Shown here in pieces: positions 35,632 through 45,426 of a stretch of DNA of 64,000 bases. The notes under the pieces were generated by a model, which was not told the origin of the DNA, did not search any database, and saw only the letters and a program-made list of their open reading frames with translations. Source of the stretch: Spongiactinospora rosea (GTDB lineage: Bacteria > Actinomycetota > Actinomycetes > Streptosporangiales > Streptosporangiaceae); the NCBI RefSeq assembly GCF_003315795.1, contig NZ_QMEY01000026.1, positions 1 to 64,000 on the forward strand, given 5' to 3'. The first letter of the stretch is position 1, and each line of letters begins with the position of its first letter. The translations under genes were made by a program, and so were the position numbers.

Positions 35632-36362
35632 GCGCGCTGTCGATCCGCGGGGTGACCGTGCGTTATGACCGGTTCGTCGCGGTACGCGAGGTGGACCTCG
35701 ACGTCCCGGACGGGACCGTGACCGGCCTGGTCGGCGGGTCGGGCTGCGGCAAGTCCACGCTGGGCAAGGCCACCGTGGCCTTGGCGCCGGTGGTGGCCGG
35801 GGAGATCACGGTGGACGGGCGGAAGATCGCCCGGCGGCCGGGGCGCGGCCCCGTACAGCTCGTCTTCCAGGACCCCTACGCCTCGCTCGATCCGCGCATG
35901 ACCATCGGCGCCGCCGTCGCCCAGGGGCTGCCCCGCACCGGGCGGGCGGCCAGGGACAAGGAGGTGGCACGGTACCTGGAGCTGGTCGGGCTGGACCCCG
36001 CCCGCGCCGGGCTGACCCCCCGGGCGCTGTCCGGCGGGCAGCGGCAGCGGGTCGCGCTGGCCCGCGCGCTCGCCGCCCGGCCCGGTGTGCTGATCGCCGA
36101 CGAGATCACCTCGGCGCTCGACGTGTCCGTGCAGGGCGCGATCCTCAACCTGCTGCGCGATCTGCAGCGCGAGATGGGGTTCGCGATGCTGTTCATCTCG
36201 CACAACCTCGCCGTGGTCCGGTACCTGGCCGACCGGGTCGCGGTGATGGACGCCGGGCGGATCGTCGAGCACGGCACGGCCGGCGAGGTGTTCCAGCGGC
36301 CCGCCCACGAAACGACCCGCACCCTGCTGTCCTGCGTGCCCACGTTGGAGGAGACCCCTTGA
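35628..36362 (+). CDS. Peptide ABC transporter ATP-binding protein (DppF-like)
   Basis: A 244-residue ATPase, GTG start in a GTGA overlap. Walker A GGSGCGKS, LVFQDPYASLDPRMTIG, signature LSGGQRQR, Walker B VLIADEITSALD and SHNLAVVRYLADR are present. It is shorter than usual DppF and lacks the C-terminal cysteine motif found in its fused partner. It completes a heterodimeric ATPase pair. Its stop overlaps the TTG start of the S9 peptidase. Confidence 0.93.
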   Translation: MSALSIRGVTVRYDRFVAVREVDLDVPDGTVTGLVGGSGCGKSTLGKATVALAPVVAGEITVDGRKIARRPGRGPVQLVFQDPYASLDPRMTIGAAVAQGLPRTGRAARDKEVARYLELVGLDPARAGLTPRALSGGQRQRVALARALAARPGVLIADEITSALDVSVQGAILNLLRDLQREMGFAMLFISHNLAVVRYLADRVAVMDAGRIVEHGTAGEVFQRPAHETTRTLLSCVPTLEETP

Positions 36363-38278
36363 GCAGGCCCCTGGCCATCGACGACCTGTACCGCTTCGCC
36401 GTACCGGGTGATCCGGACCTGTCCCCGGACGGCGAGCGCGTCGTCTACACCCTGACCACCCAGGACGCCGCGCAGGACCGGCCGGTCTCCTGCCTGTGGG
36501 AGGTCCGCGCGGACGGCGGGCCGCCCAGGCGGCTGACCTGCGGCCCGGCCGACTCCTCGCCGCGCTGGTCCCCCGACGGGACCTCGGTGGCCTTCCTGCG
36601 CGAGGGCAGGCTGCACCTGCTGCCCGCCGCGGGCGGCGAGGCCGTACCGGTGGGCGGCGATGACCACCAGCACGGGCCGCCCGTCTGGAGCCCGGACGGG
36701 ACCAGGATCGCCTGCTCCGCCCTCGTCCCCCGCAAGGACGAGAACGCGCCGGTCGTCGTCGACCGGCTCTGGTACAAGGCCGACGGGGCGGGGCTGCTCG
36801 GGCAGGGCGGCGTGCACGTCTTCGTCATCGACGTCGCCAGCGGCGACACGCGCCGGCTGACCAGCGGCGACATCCGGGCGGGCGCACCCGCGTGGTCCCC
36901 CGACGGCACCCGGCTGGCCTTCGCCGCGGCGCTGGCCGACGACCGCGACCTGACCGGGCGGTATCCCGTCCAGGTGATCGACGCCACCGCCGAGGGCGCG
37001 GAGCCGCGCGCGGCCGGTTTCACCGCCGGTACGGCCGGCGAGGTGGTCTGGTACGCGGACGGCACGGCGCTGCTGGTGTCCGGACGTACGACGGTCTCGG
37101 CCGGGCACGAGGAGCTGTTCCGCCTGCCGCTGGACGGCTCGGAGCCGGTGCCGCTCACCACGTCCCTGGACCGCAACGTGATGACCGGCGGCCCCGGCTA
37201 CCCGGGCGCGCGGCCCGCCTTCGTGGGCGACGACATCCTGTTCTGCGCCCGCGACCGGGGCGTCACCCGCCTGTACCGGGCGGACGCCGCCGGCATCACC
37301 GAACTCCCGCTGCCCGCCGGGACGGGGATCGGCGGCTGCTCGGTCGCGGCCAAGGCGGGCAGGGCGGCGCTGATCACCGCCGACCGCGCGACGTTCGGCG
37401 AGGTCGCACTGCTCGACCTGGGCACCGGCGAGGTGACCGCGCTGACCGGGCACACAGCCGACGCGCTGCCCGATGTCACGCTCTACCCGGTGACCGAGCG
37501 GGAGTTCACCGTCTCCGACGGCACGCGCGTCCACGGGTTCCTCATCCGCGACCCCGGCGCCCCCGCGGGCGGTCCGCTACTGGTGGACGTACACGGCGGC
37601 CCGCACAACGCGTGGGCCCCGCACGCCGACGCCGCGCACCTCTACCACCAGGAACTCGCGGCGCGCGGCTGGACGATCCTGGCGCTGAACATCCGCGGCA
37701 GCGACGGCTACGGCGAGGACTTCTACACCGCCGCGGTGGGCGCGTGGGGCGAGGCCGACGAGCGGGACATCCTGGAGCCGGTACGCGAGCTGATCGGCGA
37801 AGGGCTCGTCCATCCGCGCCGGGTCGCGCTCACCGGCTACAGCTACGGCGGCTTCATGTCCTGCTGGCTGTCGGCGCGCAGCGACGTGTTCGCCGCCGTC
37901 GTACCGGGCGGGGTGGTCACCGACCTGCGCAGCGACGCGGGTACGGCCGACATCGGCCCGCCGCTGACCGAGATCGAGATCGGCGGCCTCGACCGGCAGG
38001 CCGAGCTGTCCCCGCTCACCTACGTGGACGGCGTACGCGCGCCCACGCTGATCCTGCACGGCGACGCCGACGAGCGGTGCCCGGCCGGGCAGGCGGAGGA
38101 GTGGTTCCACGCGCTGCGGGTGCGCGGGGTGCCGGTCCGGCTGGTCCGGTACCCGGGCGCGTCGCACCTGTTCATTCTCACGGGCCGCCCCTCCCACCGG
38201 GCCGACTACTGCCGCCGCGTCGTGGACTGGGTCACCGAGCACACCGTACTCGACGGCAGAGGAGCCGATCATGAGTGA
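36359..38278 (+). CDS. S9 family prolyl-oligopeptidase-like peptidase
   Basis: 639 residues from a TTG overlapping the previous stop, with GGAGGAG 5 nt upstream. The N-terminal half is a beta-propeller of TolB-like blades (DLSPDGERVVYTL, RWSPDGTSVAFL, AWSPDGTRLAF). The C-terminal alpha/beta hydrolase domain has GYSYGGFMSC (nucleophile Ser), HGDADERCP (Asp) and GASHLF (His). Such cytosolic acylaminoacyl-peptidase-type enzymes cut short peptides. Being in the transporter operon, it probably processes imported peptides. It overlaps the next gene by 8 bp. Confidence 0.93.
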   Translation: MSRPLAIDDLYRFAVPGDPDLSPDGERVVYTLTTQDAAQDRPVSCLWEVRADGGPPRRLTCGPADSSPRWSPDGTSVAFLREGRLHLLPAAGGEAVPVGGDDHQHGPPVWSPDGTRIACSALVPRKDENAPVVVDRLWYKADGAGLLGQGGVHVFVIDVASGDTRRLTSGDIRAGAPAWSPDGTRLAFAAALADDRDLTGRYPVQVIDATAEGAEPRAAGFTAGTAGEVVWYADGTALLVSGRTTVSAGHEELFRLPLDGSEPVPLTTSLDRNVMTGGPGYPGARPAFVGDDILFCARDRGVTRLYRADAAGITELPLPAGTGIGGCSVAAKAGRAALITADRATFGEVALLDLGTGEVTALTGHTADALPDVTLYPVTEREFTVSDGTRVHGFLIRDPGAPAGGPLLVDVHGGPHNAWAPHADAAHLYHQELAARGWTILALNIRGSDGYGEDFYTAAVGAWGEADERDILEPVRELIGEGLVHPRRVALTGYSYGGFMSCWLSARSDVFAAVVPGGVVTDLRSDAGTADIGPPLTEIEIGGLDRQAELSPLTYVDGVRAPTLILHGDADERCPAGQAEEWFHALRVRGVPVRLVRYPGASHLFILTGRPSHRADYCRRVVDWVTEHTVLDGRGADHE

Positions 38279-39632
38279 ACCGAGCGCCGGGCACTGGCAG
38301 GCCCGTCTCACCGAGCTGGCCAAAAGGCACAAGGTGCCGGGCGCGAGCCTCGGAATCCTCTTCCGCGGGGAGCTGACCGAGGCCGCCACCGGCCTGGCCA
38401 ACGTGGACGCGGGCATCGAGGCGACCACCGAGACGCTGTGGCAGATCGGGTCGATCACCAAGGTGTGGACCGCGACCGTGGCGATGGCCCTGGTCGATGC
38501 GGGCGTGCTCACTCTGGACGAGCCGATCGCGTCGGTGTTCCCCGGGCTGCGCCTGGCCGACGACGGCCTCGCCAAGTCCGTGACGCTGCGGCACCTGCTC
38601 AGCCACACCAGCGGCATCGACGGCGACGTGTTCGACGACACCGGCCGCGGGGGCGACTGCCTGGAGAAGTACGTCGCGCTGCTGGACGGCGTGGCCGCGA
38701 TCCACACGCTGGGCGCGACCATGTCGTACTGCAACTCCGGGTTCCCGCTGCTCGGCCTGATCCAGGAGCGGCTGACCGGCCTGCAGTGGGACGAGCTGAT
38801 GCGCGAGCGGCTGTTCCGCCCGCTCGGGCTCACCCACACGGTGACACTGCCGGAGGAGGCGCTGCGGTTCCGGGCCGCCGCCGGGCACTTCGGCGACCCG
38901 CCGGTGGTCGCGCCGCAGTGGGTGCTGCCCCGCTCGATGGGACCGGCCGGGCTGATCTGCTCGACGCCGAAGGACGTGCTGACGTTCGTCAGGATGCACC
39001 TGGACGGCGGCGTCACCGCCGACGGCACGCGGTTGCTGTCGCGGGAGAGCGCGGAGCTGATGCGGACCGAGCAGGTCCGGCTGCCCGACCCGTACCTGCT
39101 CGGCGACGCCTGGGGGCTCGGCTGGATCCTGAACGGCTGGGACGGCAGGCGGCTGTTCGGGCACGGCGGCAACACCATCGGGCAGTCGGCGTTCCTCCAG
39201 GTGCTCCCGGACGCGGAGCTGGCGGTCTGCCTGCTGACCAACGGCGGCGACCCCGACGCCCTCTACCGGGACCTGTACCGGGAGATCTTCGCCGACCTGG
39301 CGGGCGTGGCGATGCCCGCCCCGATCGCGCCCGCCGGGCACGAGGTGCCGTTCGACCCGGCCGAGCTGACCGGCGTCTACGAGCGGGCGTCGGTGCGCTT
39401 CACGGTCGCGTACGAGGACGACAAGCTGATCATGCGGACGCTGGCCACCGGCCCCCAGGCCGAGCTGGCGGAGCACCCGGAGACCGAGAGCGTGCTGCTC
39501 CCCGCCGAGCCCGGCGTGTTCGCCACCCATGTGGAGGGGCGCAAGGAGTGGGTGCCGGTGGTGTTCTACTCGCTGGACGACGGCTCCCGGTACCTGCACC
39601 ACGGGGGCCGGGCCACCCCGAAGGCCGGCTGA
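38271..39632 (+). CDS. Serine hydrolase, beta-lactamase/D,D-peptidase family (copy 2)
   Basis: A 453-residue paralog of the hydrolase at 29810. Active-site motifs are IGSITK (SxxK), SYCNSGF (YxN) and GHGGNTIGQ. The N-terminal core and the C-terminal beta-rich extension (ELTGVYERASVRFTV) align in order with copy 1. No signal peptide is seen. GAGGAGCCG precedes the ATG within the S9 gene end. Likely a D-amino-acid-specific peptidase or amidase, by context; esterase activity cannot be excluded. Confidence 0.9.
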   Translation: MSEPSAGHWQARLTELAKRHKVPGASLGILFRGELTEAATGLANVDAGIEATTETLWQIGSITKVWTATVAMALVDAGVLTLDEPIASVFPGLRLADDGLAKSVTLRHLLSHTSGIDGDVFDDTGRGGDCLEKYVALLDGVAAIHTLGATMSYCNSGFPLLGLIQERLTGLQWDELMRERLFRPLGLTHTVTLPEEALRFRAAAGHFGDPPVVAPQWVLPRSMGPAGLICSTPKDVLTFVRMHLDGGVTADGTRLLSRESAELMRTEQVRLPDPYLLGDAWGLGWILNGWDGRRLFGHGGNTIGQSAFLQVLPDAELAVCLLTNGGDPDALYRDLYREIFADLAGVAMPAPIAPAGHEVPFDPAELTGVYERASVRFTVAYEDDKLIMRTLATGPQAELAEHPETESVLLPAEPGVFATHVEGRKEWVPVVFYSLDDGSRYLHHGGRATPKAG

Positions 39633-39633
39633 G

Positions 39634-40470
39634 GTGGACGGCATCGACGCGTGGGAGGCGGCGCGGCAGGCCGCGGCCGACGCCGGGGTGACCATCAGGG
39701 AGCTGCACGACCTTGAGGAGACCCACCAGGCGTGCCGGCTGATCGAGCGGGTCTGGCGCACCGGGTCGGGCGATCCGCTGATGACCCCCGAGCTGCTGCG
39801 GGTGCTGTCGCACTCCGGCGGGTACACCTCGGTGGCCTACGAGGGCGAGCGGATGGCCGGGGTGTCGCTGGGGCTGCTGGCCACCGTGGGGCTGCACTCG
39901 CACATCACCGCGGTGGAGGGCGCCTCCCGGGGCCGCAGCGTGGGCTACGCCCTCAAGCTGCACCAGCGGGCCTGGGCGATCGACCGGGGCATCCCCGCGG
40001 TGACCTGGACGTTCGATCCGCTGGTGAGCCGGAACGCCTACTTCAACCTGGCCAAGCTGGGGGCGGTGCCGACGGAGTACCTGCCGAACTTCTACGGCGT
40101 GATGCACGACGAGGTGAACGCGGGCACCGACACCGACCGGCTGCTGGTCCGCTGGGACCTTTCCGGCGATCCGGCGGCCCGGCCGGGCCCGCGCCGCGAC
40201 GTCGTCGTGGTCGGGCTGGACTCCGGTCCCGGTGACCGGCCCGTGGCCGGACGTACGGACGGCGACGTGGTGATGGTCCGCGTGCCGTCCGACATCGAGG
40301 CGCTGCGCCGACGCGACCCGTGGGGGGCGCGGGAGTGGCGTTCGGCGGTCCGTGACGTGCTCGGCGGGCTGATGGCCAAGGGCTGGAGCGTCACCGGTTT
40401 CGCCAGGGACGGGTGGTACGTGGTGGAACGCCCGGCTGGTCCGGACGGGGATATCCTGCTGCGGGAGTAG
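39634..40470 (+). CDS. GNAT-superfamily acyltransferase (copy 1)
   Basis: 278 residues from the GTG one base after the previous stop. It shares ordered blocks with the protein at 48117: SVGYALKLHQRAWAIDRGIP here versus SIGYTLKLHQRAWALARGIN there, then WTFDPLVSRNAYFNLAKLGA versus WTYDPLIRRNAHFNITKLGA. These match the GNAT subgroup (COG3375-like) found with N-acylamino-acid racemases. Known relatives N-succinylate D-amino acids. The substrate here is inferred from that link. No strong ribosome site; probably translated by coupling. Confidence 0.8.
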   Translation: MDGIDAWEAARQAAADAGVTIRELHDLEETHQACRLIERVWRTGSGDPLMTPELLRVLSHSGGYTSVAYEGERMAGVSLGLLATVGLHSHITAVEGASRGRSVGYALKLHQRAWAIDRGIPAVTWTFDPLVSRNAYFNLAKLGAVPTEYLPNFYGVMHDEVNAGTDTDRLLVRWDLSGDPAARPGPRRDVVVVGLDSGPGDRPVAGRTDGDVVMVRVPSDIEALRRRDPWGAREWRSAVRDVLGGLMAKGWSVTGFARDGWYVVERPAGPDGDILLRE

Positions 40471-40485
40471 CAGGAAAGGCACCGC

Positions 40486-40530
40486 ATGCACCGCGACACC
40501 TCCGTCCGCGCGGACGCCCCGACGTCGTGA
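40486..40530 (+). CDS. Putative 14-residue leader peptide coupled to the PucR gene
   Basis: AGGAAAGG lies 6 nt before an ATG that encodes MHRDTSVRADAPTS. Its TGA overlaps the GTG start of the PucR-family gene (GTGA). The regulator has no good ribosome site of its own at that GTG, so this mini-frame probably delivers ribosomes to it. No run of one amino acid suggests classical attenuation. Too short to judge by composition. Confidence 0.45.
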   Translation: MHRDTSVRADAPTS

Positions 40531-42101
40531 TCTCACCGCCGACGTCCGTGCTGGGCCGGATCATCGACGACCTCGGCTCGACCCTGGTCGAGGTCGTCGC
40601 GGGCGAGCCCGACCCGTCCCGCCCGGTCGGCGGGGTGCTCATCCACGATCCGCTCGACGAGCCCTCCGGTATACCGGACCCGCTGGTGCTGGGCGTCGGC
40701 GTCTACGGGGCGGGCGAGGTCGCCGCGCTGGTCGAGCGGTCGGCGGCGCTCGGGGCGGCGGCGGTGATCGTGCGCTCCCCCGTGGAGGTGGACGGCCGGC
40801 TGAAGGAGGCGGTGGCCGAGTCCGGGGTGCCGGTGCTCGGCCTCACGCCGGGCGCGTCGTGGGCGCCGATCTCCGCGCTGCTGCGCTCGCTGCTCGCGGT
40901 CGAGGAGGCGGGCGAGGCGCACATCGCCGGGGAGCCGCTGGCCGGAGACCTGTTCGCGCTGGCCAACGCCACGGCCGCGCTGCTGGACGGCCCGGTGACG
41001 GTGGAGGACCGCAACGGCCGGGTGCTGGCGTTCTCCAGCAGGCAGGACGAGGGCGACGAGGCCCGGATCGCGACCATCCTGGAACGCCAGGTGCCCTACG
41101 AGAAGCTGCGCATGCTGGAGGAGCGCGGCGCGTTCCACGAGCTGTACAGCAGCGACCGCCCGGTCTACCTGGACAGCATCGTGGACAAGCCCCGGGTGGC
41201 GATCGGCATCCGGGCGGGCGGCGAGATCCTGGGCTCGATCTGGGTCGTGGTACGCGAGCCGCTGACCGAGGACCGCGACCGGTCCCTGATGGAGGCGGCG
41301 AAGGTGGCCGCGCTGCACCTGCTCGGCCGCCGGGCCGGAGAGGACGCGGGCGGCAGGCTCCGCGCCGACCTGCTGGCCAAGGTCCTGGAGGGCGGCTCCG
41401 GCGCGGCGGACGCGGCCGCCCGGCTCGGCCTTTCCGCGCACCCGGCCTGCGTGCTGGCACTGGCGGTGACCGGGCAGTTCTCCGGGCCGGACCTGGTGGC
41501 GGTGGCGCAGCGCGCCTGCCAGGCCCTCACCCTGCACCTGAGCGCGGTCCATCCGAGGGCGGCCACCGCCCAGCTCGACGACATCGTGTACGCGATCCTG
41601 CCGGCCGCCTCCGACGAGGCCGCACTGCGCGTCGCACAGACCTTCCTGGAACGGATCGGCGGCCGGGTCTCGGCGGTGATCGGCATCGGGCGGCCTGCGG
41701 CCCGCCCCGCCGAACTGCGCAGGTCCCGATCCGAGGCCGACCGCGCGCTCCGGGTGCTGCGGTCGGGACGCTCGCCGCTGCGGGCGGCCCGGCTGACCGA
41801 CGTGTGGGTGCCGTCCCTGCTGCTTGAGGTGGCCGACCGGGTCTCGGTCGAGGACGACCTGTCGGGCGCGGCGGTGACCCGGCTACGCGCGTACGACGCG
41901 CAGCACGGCACCGCGCTCACCGAGACCCTGTCGGCGTGGCTGGACACCTTCGGCGACGTGATCGCCGCAGCAGCGGCGGTGCACGTCCACCCGAACACCT
42001 TCCGCTACCGCCTCAAACGCCTGGCAGAGGTGGCCGGACTGGACCTGTCCGACCCGGAGGCCAGATTCGAGGCCATGCTGCACCTCCGCCTGAGTTCATA
42101 G
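40527..42101 (+). CDS. PucR-family transcriptional regulator
   Basis: 524 residues from the GTG at 40527. The N-terminal PucR sensor-like domain (VVAGEPDPSRPVGGVLIHDP) is followed by a GAF-like middle (VTVEDRNGRVLAF). The C-terminal PucR helix-turn-helix is clear (IAAAAAVHVHPNTFRYRLKRLAEVAGLDL). PucR regulators control purine and amino-acid catabolism. At the end of the peptide transporter operon it is the likely local regulator, possibly of the module at 45.9-50.1 kb as well. Effector unknown. Confidence 0.9.
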   Translation: MISPPTSVLGRIIDDLGSTLVEVVAGEPDPSRPVGGVLIHDPLDEPSGIPDPLVLGVGVYGAGEVAALVERSAALGAAAVIVRSPVEVDGRLKEAVAESGVPVLGLTPGASWAPISALLRSLLAVEEAGEAHIAGEPLAGDLFALANATAALLDGPVTVEDRNGRVLAFSSRQDEGDEARIATILERQVPYEKLRMLEERGAFHELYSSDRPVYLDSIVDKPRVAIGIRAGGEILGSIWVVVREPLTEDRDRSLMEAAKVAALHLLGRRAGEDAGGRLRADLLAKVLEGGSGAADAAARLGLSAHPACVLALAVTGQFSGPDLVAVAQRACQALTLHLSAVHPRAATAQLDDIVYAILPAASDEAALRVAQTFLERIGGRVSAVIGIGRPAARPAELRRSRSEADRALRVLRSGRSPLRAARLTDVWVPSLLLEVADRVSVEDDLSGAAVTRLRAYDAQHGTALTETLSAWLDTFGDVIAAAAAVHVHPNTFRYRLKRLAEVAGLDLSDPEARFEAMLHLRLSS

Positions 42102-42277
42102 GCGCTCGCTCCGCTCACGCGGGCCCGGGCGCCTTCAAGGCCGCGCCCTCCGCTCCTCGCTCAGTCGCTCACTCGCTCGTTCCTCGCTCCCTCACTCCAT
42201 CACTCGTCGCTGCGGACACGGCCGCGCCCGGGCCGTGCGTGGTGGCGGTCGGCGCGTCGCTTAGAAGTACGCGAGCC
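42102..42277. repeat. Low-complexity CTCGCTC-rich spacer
   Basis: Between convergent genes. Many variants of CTCGCTC, TCACTC and CTCCGCT recur (for example at 42150-42215) with no reading frame. Such imperfect repeats are common in actinomycete spacers; no function is evident. Confidence 0.6.
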
Positions 42278-44704
42278 TTAGCGGAAGGCTGCTCTGCCGG
42301 GCAGTTCTACGGCCAGCCAGACGATCATGGCGACCAGCAGTACTAGGGCGGGGATGAGCCAGTAGGGGCCGGTGGGGAGGGGAGTGGACAGGAAGCCGAT
42401 GCCGAGGAGGACCAGGGGTACGGCGGCGAGGACGATGCCGGCGGCGGAGGCACCGGCGCCGATCATGGCGGCTTCGACGCGGAGCATCCGGCGCAACTGG
42501 CGCGGTGTGGCACCGAGGCGGCGCAGGCCGTCCAGTTCCTCGCGCCGTCCGGTGGTGGTGGCCACCAACCGGTTGGCCACCGCGACCAGGACGTACGCCA
42601 GCAGTACGCCGAGCACGGCCAGGTTGATCAGCGACTGGGCGGACGCCTCGCCCGCCTGCGGCCCGTCGGCGCGCTCGCTCACCGTCACGCCCGGCCACCG
42701 CGCGAGCAGCGGGCCGAGGTCGGCGTGGCGGGCGAGGATCGCCGAGTCCAGGCCGGACGTGGTGTGGGCGCGGGCGAGGTCCCGGGAGACCACGATCGGG
42801 CCGAAGCCGAGCGAACGCCGGTAGGTGGCCACCACGCGGGCCTCGACCCGAGCGCCGTCGCCCATCATGAGGTCCAGGCGGTCTCCCACGCGGCCCACCC
42901 GCTCGTCCAGCGCGACGGCGGGACCGCGCAGGTCGCGCAGCCGACCGGCCGCCAGGCCGAGGTCCACCAGGCCGTCGGCGTCCGGGCCGAGGGCCATCAC
43001 GGGCCGGGCCATCAGCATCGGGTCGTCCCCCATCTGCAAGGGCTCGGTGACCACCGTGGTCATCGTCATCCCGGCCGCGCGGGTGCGCGTGCGTACGTCG
43101 GCGAGCAGGTCGCGCGGGATGCCGCCGAGCCCTGGGGCGGTGATGGTGACCAGGCCGGACATCGCCTGGGCGGTCTCGTCGGACCGGGCCCGGTCCAGCG
43201 TGGTCTGCGTGAACACCACGCTCAGGCCGAGGGTGACGACCATGCCGAGGGCGGCGACCGCGCCCGCCGTGCGCAGGGCGTTGCCGTGCGAGTTGTGCAC
43301 CGCGAGCCAGGCCGGGCCGCGCAGCCGGGACACCAGCGGCGAGGCGGCGACGGCCCCGGCCGCCCGCTGGACCAGCCGGGGTCCGGCCAGGGCCAGGCCG
43401 ATCACCGCCAGGATGGCGGCCAGCGAGGGACCGACCGCGGCGACCTCGGTCCGGACCAGCAGCGGCGCGGCCGACAGCACCAGCGAGCCCACGATGAGCA
43501 GCAGTCCGGCCTTCGTACGGGCCGGGGAGGGCGGCCGGAGGCCGGCGATGCCGGACACCACCGGCATCTGGGAGATCCGCAGCGCGGCGGCCCAGGAGGC
43601 GACTCGTACGACGCCGTACAGCAGCAGCGCCGCGCCGAGGGCCGGGAGCGGCCCGTAGACCAGCGGTTGGTCGGCGCGCAGCGCCCCGATCATGACCAGC
43701 AGGTCGCCGAAGCGGGCGGCCAGGTAGTAGCCGAGCGCCGCGCCCGGGAGCAGGGCGAGTCCGGCGGCGATCGTGCCCTGGAGGCCCACCACCCGGCGGA
43801 CCTGGCGCGGGGTCGCCCCGGCGGCGCGCAGCAGGGCCAGGTCGCGGCGCTGCCGGTTGATCGACAGGGACATGCCGCCGCCGACCACGAAGCCGACGAT
43901 CAGCAGGCTGATGCCGCCGATCGAACTGGGCAGAAGCAGCAGCAGGGTACGTCCGGCCGCCGCGCCCGGGGACTCGGCGTCGGCGCGGTCGCGGCCGGTC
44001 GCGACCTGGTACTTCGCGCCGATCCGGTCCTTGATCCGCGCGGCCAGTTCGCCGGGGCCCACGCCGGGGTCCGCCCGGACGGCGACGAGATCGACGGTGC
44101 CCGCGCGGGGGCCGGTCGTCCGGCCCGCGAGCGCGGCGGCGGTGGCGTCGGAGAAGTAGATGCCGGGGGCGTCCACCAGGGCGGTCACCCGGTACGTGCC
44201 GGGCACGCCGCCCGCGACCAGCCGCACGGTCTGGCCGATCGTGCCCTCGCGCACCGCGACCTCATCGGCCCCGCGCGGCGCCCGCCCCTCGATCACCCGC
44301 CCACTGAGCGCGACCGACGCCCACCCATGCCCCGCCGTCGCCGGATCAGAAGCGGTCGCGGGCGCGGAGTTGCTGTCGGGTGTGGTGGGGGGGAACTTGG
44401 CGGCGGGGAAGGAGAGGTCGGGGGTGGCGGTGGCGACGCCAGGGGTGGTGGCGATCCGGTGGGTGAGGGTGGCGGGCACGGTGGCCCGTTCGGGTAGGGC
44501 GACGGGCAGGTCCTCGTTGCGTTTGATGGACTGCGGGGCGGAGATCACCACGTCGGCCCCGGCCAGCCGTACGGCGGGCTGGGACCGGAACCCCGAGTCC
44601 ATGATCACTCCGGCCCCGGTCACCAGGGCCACGCCGCCGAGCACGGCCACGAAGACCACGACGAGGCCGCCGATCCTGGCCATGGCCAGCGACAACTTGA
44701 TCAT
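42278..44704 (-). CDS. FtsX/MacB-like ABC transporter permease
   Basis: An 808-residue membrane protein starting in an ATGA overlap with the ATPase stop. It has one N-terminal helix (GGLVVVFVAVLGGVALVTG), a large extracytoplasmic domain, then two FtsX-type bundles: ISLLIVGFVVGGGMSLSINR with ALLRAAGATPRQVRRVVGLQ, and later GLRRLGATPRQLRRMLRVEA. This is the architecture of macrolide/lipoprotein/peptide exporters with two permease modules. It is oriented opposite to the flanking peptide genes and may be an unrelated insertion into that locus. Confidence 0.92.
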   Translation of the reverse strand: MIKLSLAMARIGGLVVVFVAVLGGVALVTGAGVIMDSGFRSQPAVRLAGADVVISAPQSIKRNEDLPVALPERATVPATLTHRIATTPGVATATPDLSFPAAKFPPTTPDSNSAPATASDPATAGHGWASVALSGRVIEGRAPRGADEVAVREGTIGQTVRLVAGGVPGTYRVTALVDAPGIYFSDATAAALAGRTTGPRAGTVDLVAVRADPGVGPGELAARIKDRIGAKYQVATGRDRADAESPGAAAGRTLLLLLPSSIGGISLLIVGFVVGGGMSLSINRQRRDLALLRAAGATPRQVRRVVGLQGTIAAGLALLPGAALGYYLAARFGDLLVMIGALRADQPLVYGPLPALGAALLLYGVVRVASWAAALRISQMPVVSGIAGLRPPSPARTKAGLLLIVGSLVLSAAPLLVRTEVAAVGPSLAAILAVIGLALAGPRLVQRAAGAVAASPLVSRLRGPAWLAVHNSHGNALRTAGAVAALGMVVTLGLSVVFTQTTLDRARSDETAQAMSGLVTITAPGLGGIPRDLLADVRTRTRAAGMTMTTVVTEPLQMGDDPMLMARPVMALGPDADGLVDLGLAAGRLRDLRGPAVALDERVGRVGDRLDLMMGDGARVEARVVATYRRSLGFGPIVVSRDLARAHTTSGLDSAILARHADLGPLLARWPGVTVSERADGPQAGEASAQSLINLAVLGVLLAYVLVAVANRLVATTTGRREELDGLRRLGATPRQLRRMLRVEAAMIGAGASAAGIVLAAVPLVLLGIGFLSTPLPTGPYWLIPALVLLVAMIVWLAVELPGRAAFR

Positions 44705-45426
44705 GACACCGGCTCCCTGCCGAGCCGGGTCAGCCGTACGGCGAGGTCTTCGGGGGCTGGCGCGTTGAGTACGTCGACCACCTTGCCGTCGGCCATCACG
44801 AGCGTGTCGTGGGCGCGGGCGGCGGAGTTGGGGTCGTGCGTGACCATGACGACGGTCTGGCCGAGGTCGTCCACCAGTTCGCGCAGCAGGGTGAGCACCT
44901 GGGCGGCGCTGCGCAGGTCGAGCGCGCCGGTGGGCTCGTCGGCGAACACCACGTCGGGGCGGGCGGCCAGCGCGCGGACGATCGCCGCCCGCTGCTGCTG
45001 CCCGCCGGAGAGTTCGCCGGGGCGGTGGTGCAGCCGCTCGCGCAGGCCGACCCGGTCCACCAGTTCGGCGAGCCAGCCGGCGTCGGGGCGCAGGCCCGCT
45101 AGGCGCAGCGGCAGGGTGATGTTGTCCTGGATGGAGATCGTGGGCAGCAGGTTGTAGGACTGGAAGACGAAGCCGATGTGCTTCCTGCGCAGCTCGGTAC
45201 GCCTGGTCTCGGACATCCGGCTGACGTCCACGTCACCGATCAGGACCACGCCCGACGTGGGCGGGTCGAGCGCGGCGGCGCAGTGCAGCAGCGTGCTCTT
45301 GCCCGACCCGGACGGGCCCATGACCGCCACGAACCTGCCGCGCGGGAACATCAGCGACACCTCGTCCAGCGCGACGACGTCGCCGTAGCGCTTGGTGACC
45401 TCGTGCAGGGTGACGACGGCGGTCAT
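44701..45426 (-). CDS. ABC transporter ATP-binding protein (LolD/MacB type)
   Basis: A 241-residue ATPase: Walker A GPSGSGKST, signature LSGGQQQR, Walker B VVFADEPTGALD, H-loop THDPNSAARA. The LolD-like loop RRKHIGFVFQSYNLLPTISI is present. It overlaps both neighbours by ATGA, between a small membrane protein and the FtsX permease, so all three are translationally coupled. Confidence 0.94.
   Translation of the reverse strand: MTAVVTLHEVTKRYGDVVALDEVSLMFPRGRFVAVMGPSGSGKSTLLHCAAALDPPTSGVVLIGDVDVSRMSETRRTELRRKHIGFVFQSYNLLPTISIQDNITLPLRLAGLRPDAGWLAELVDRVGLRERLHHRPGELSGGQQQRAAIVRALAARPDVVFADEPTGALDLRSAAQVLTLLRELVDDLGQTVVMVTHDPNSAARAHDTLVMADGKVVDVLNAPAPEDLAVRLTRLGREPVS

Noticed and set aside
42102..42277. 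CTCGCTC-rich repeats as a possible CRISPR or REP array
   Set aside because: Units are short and irregular, with no spacers or conserved repeat length and no cas genes.
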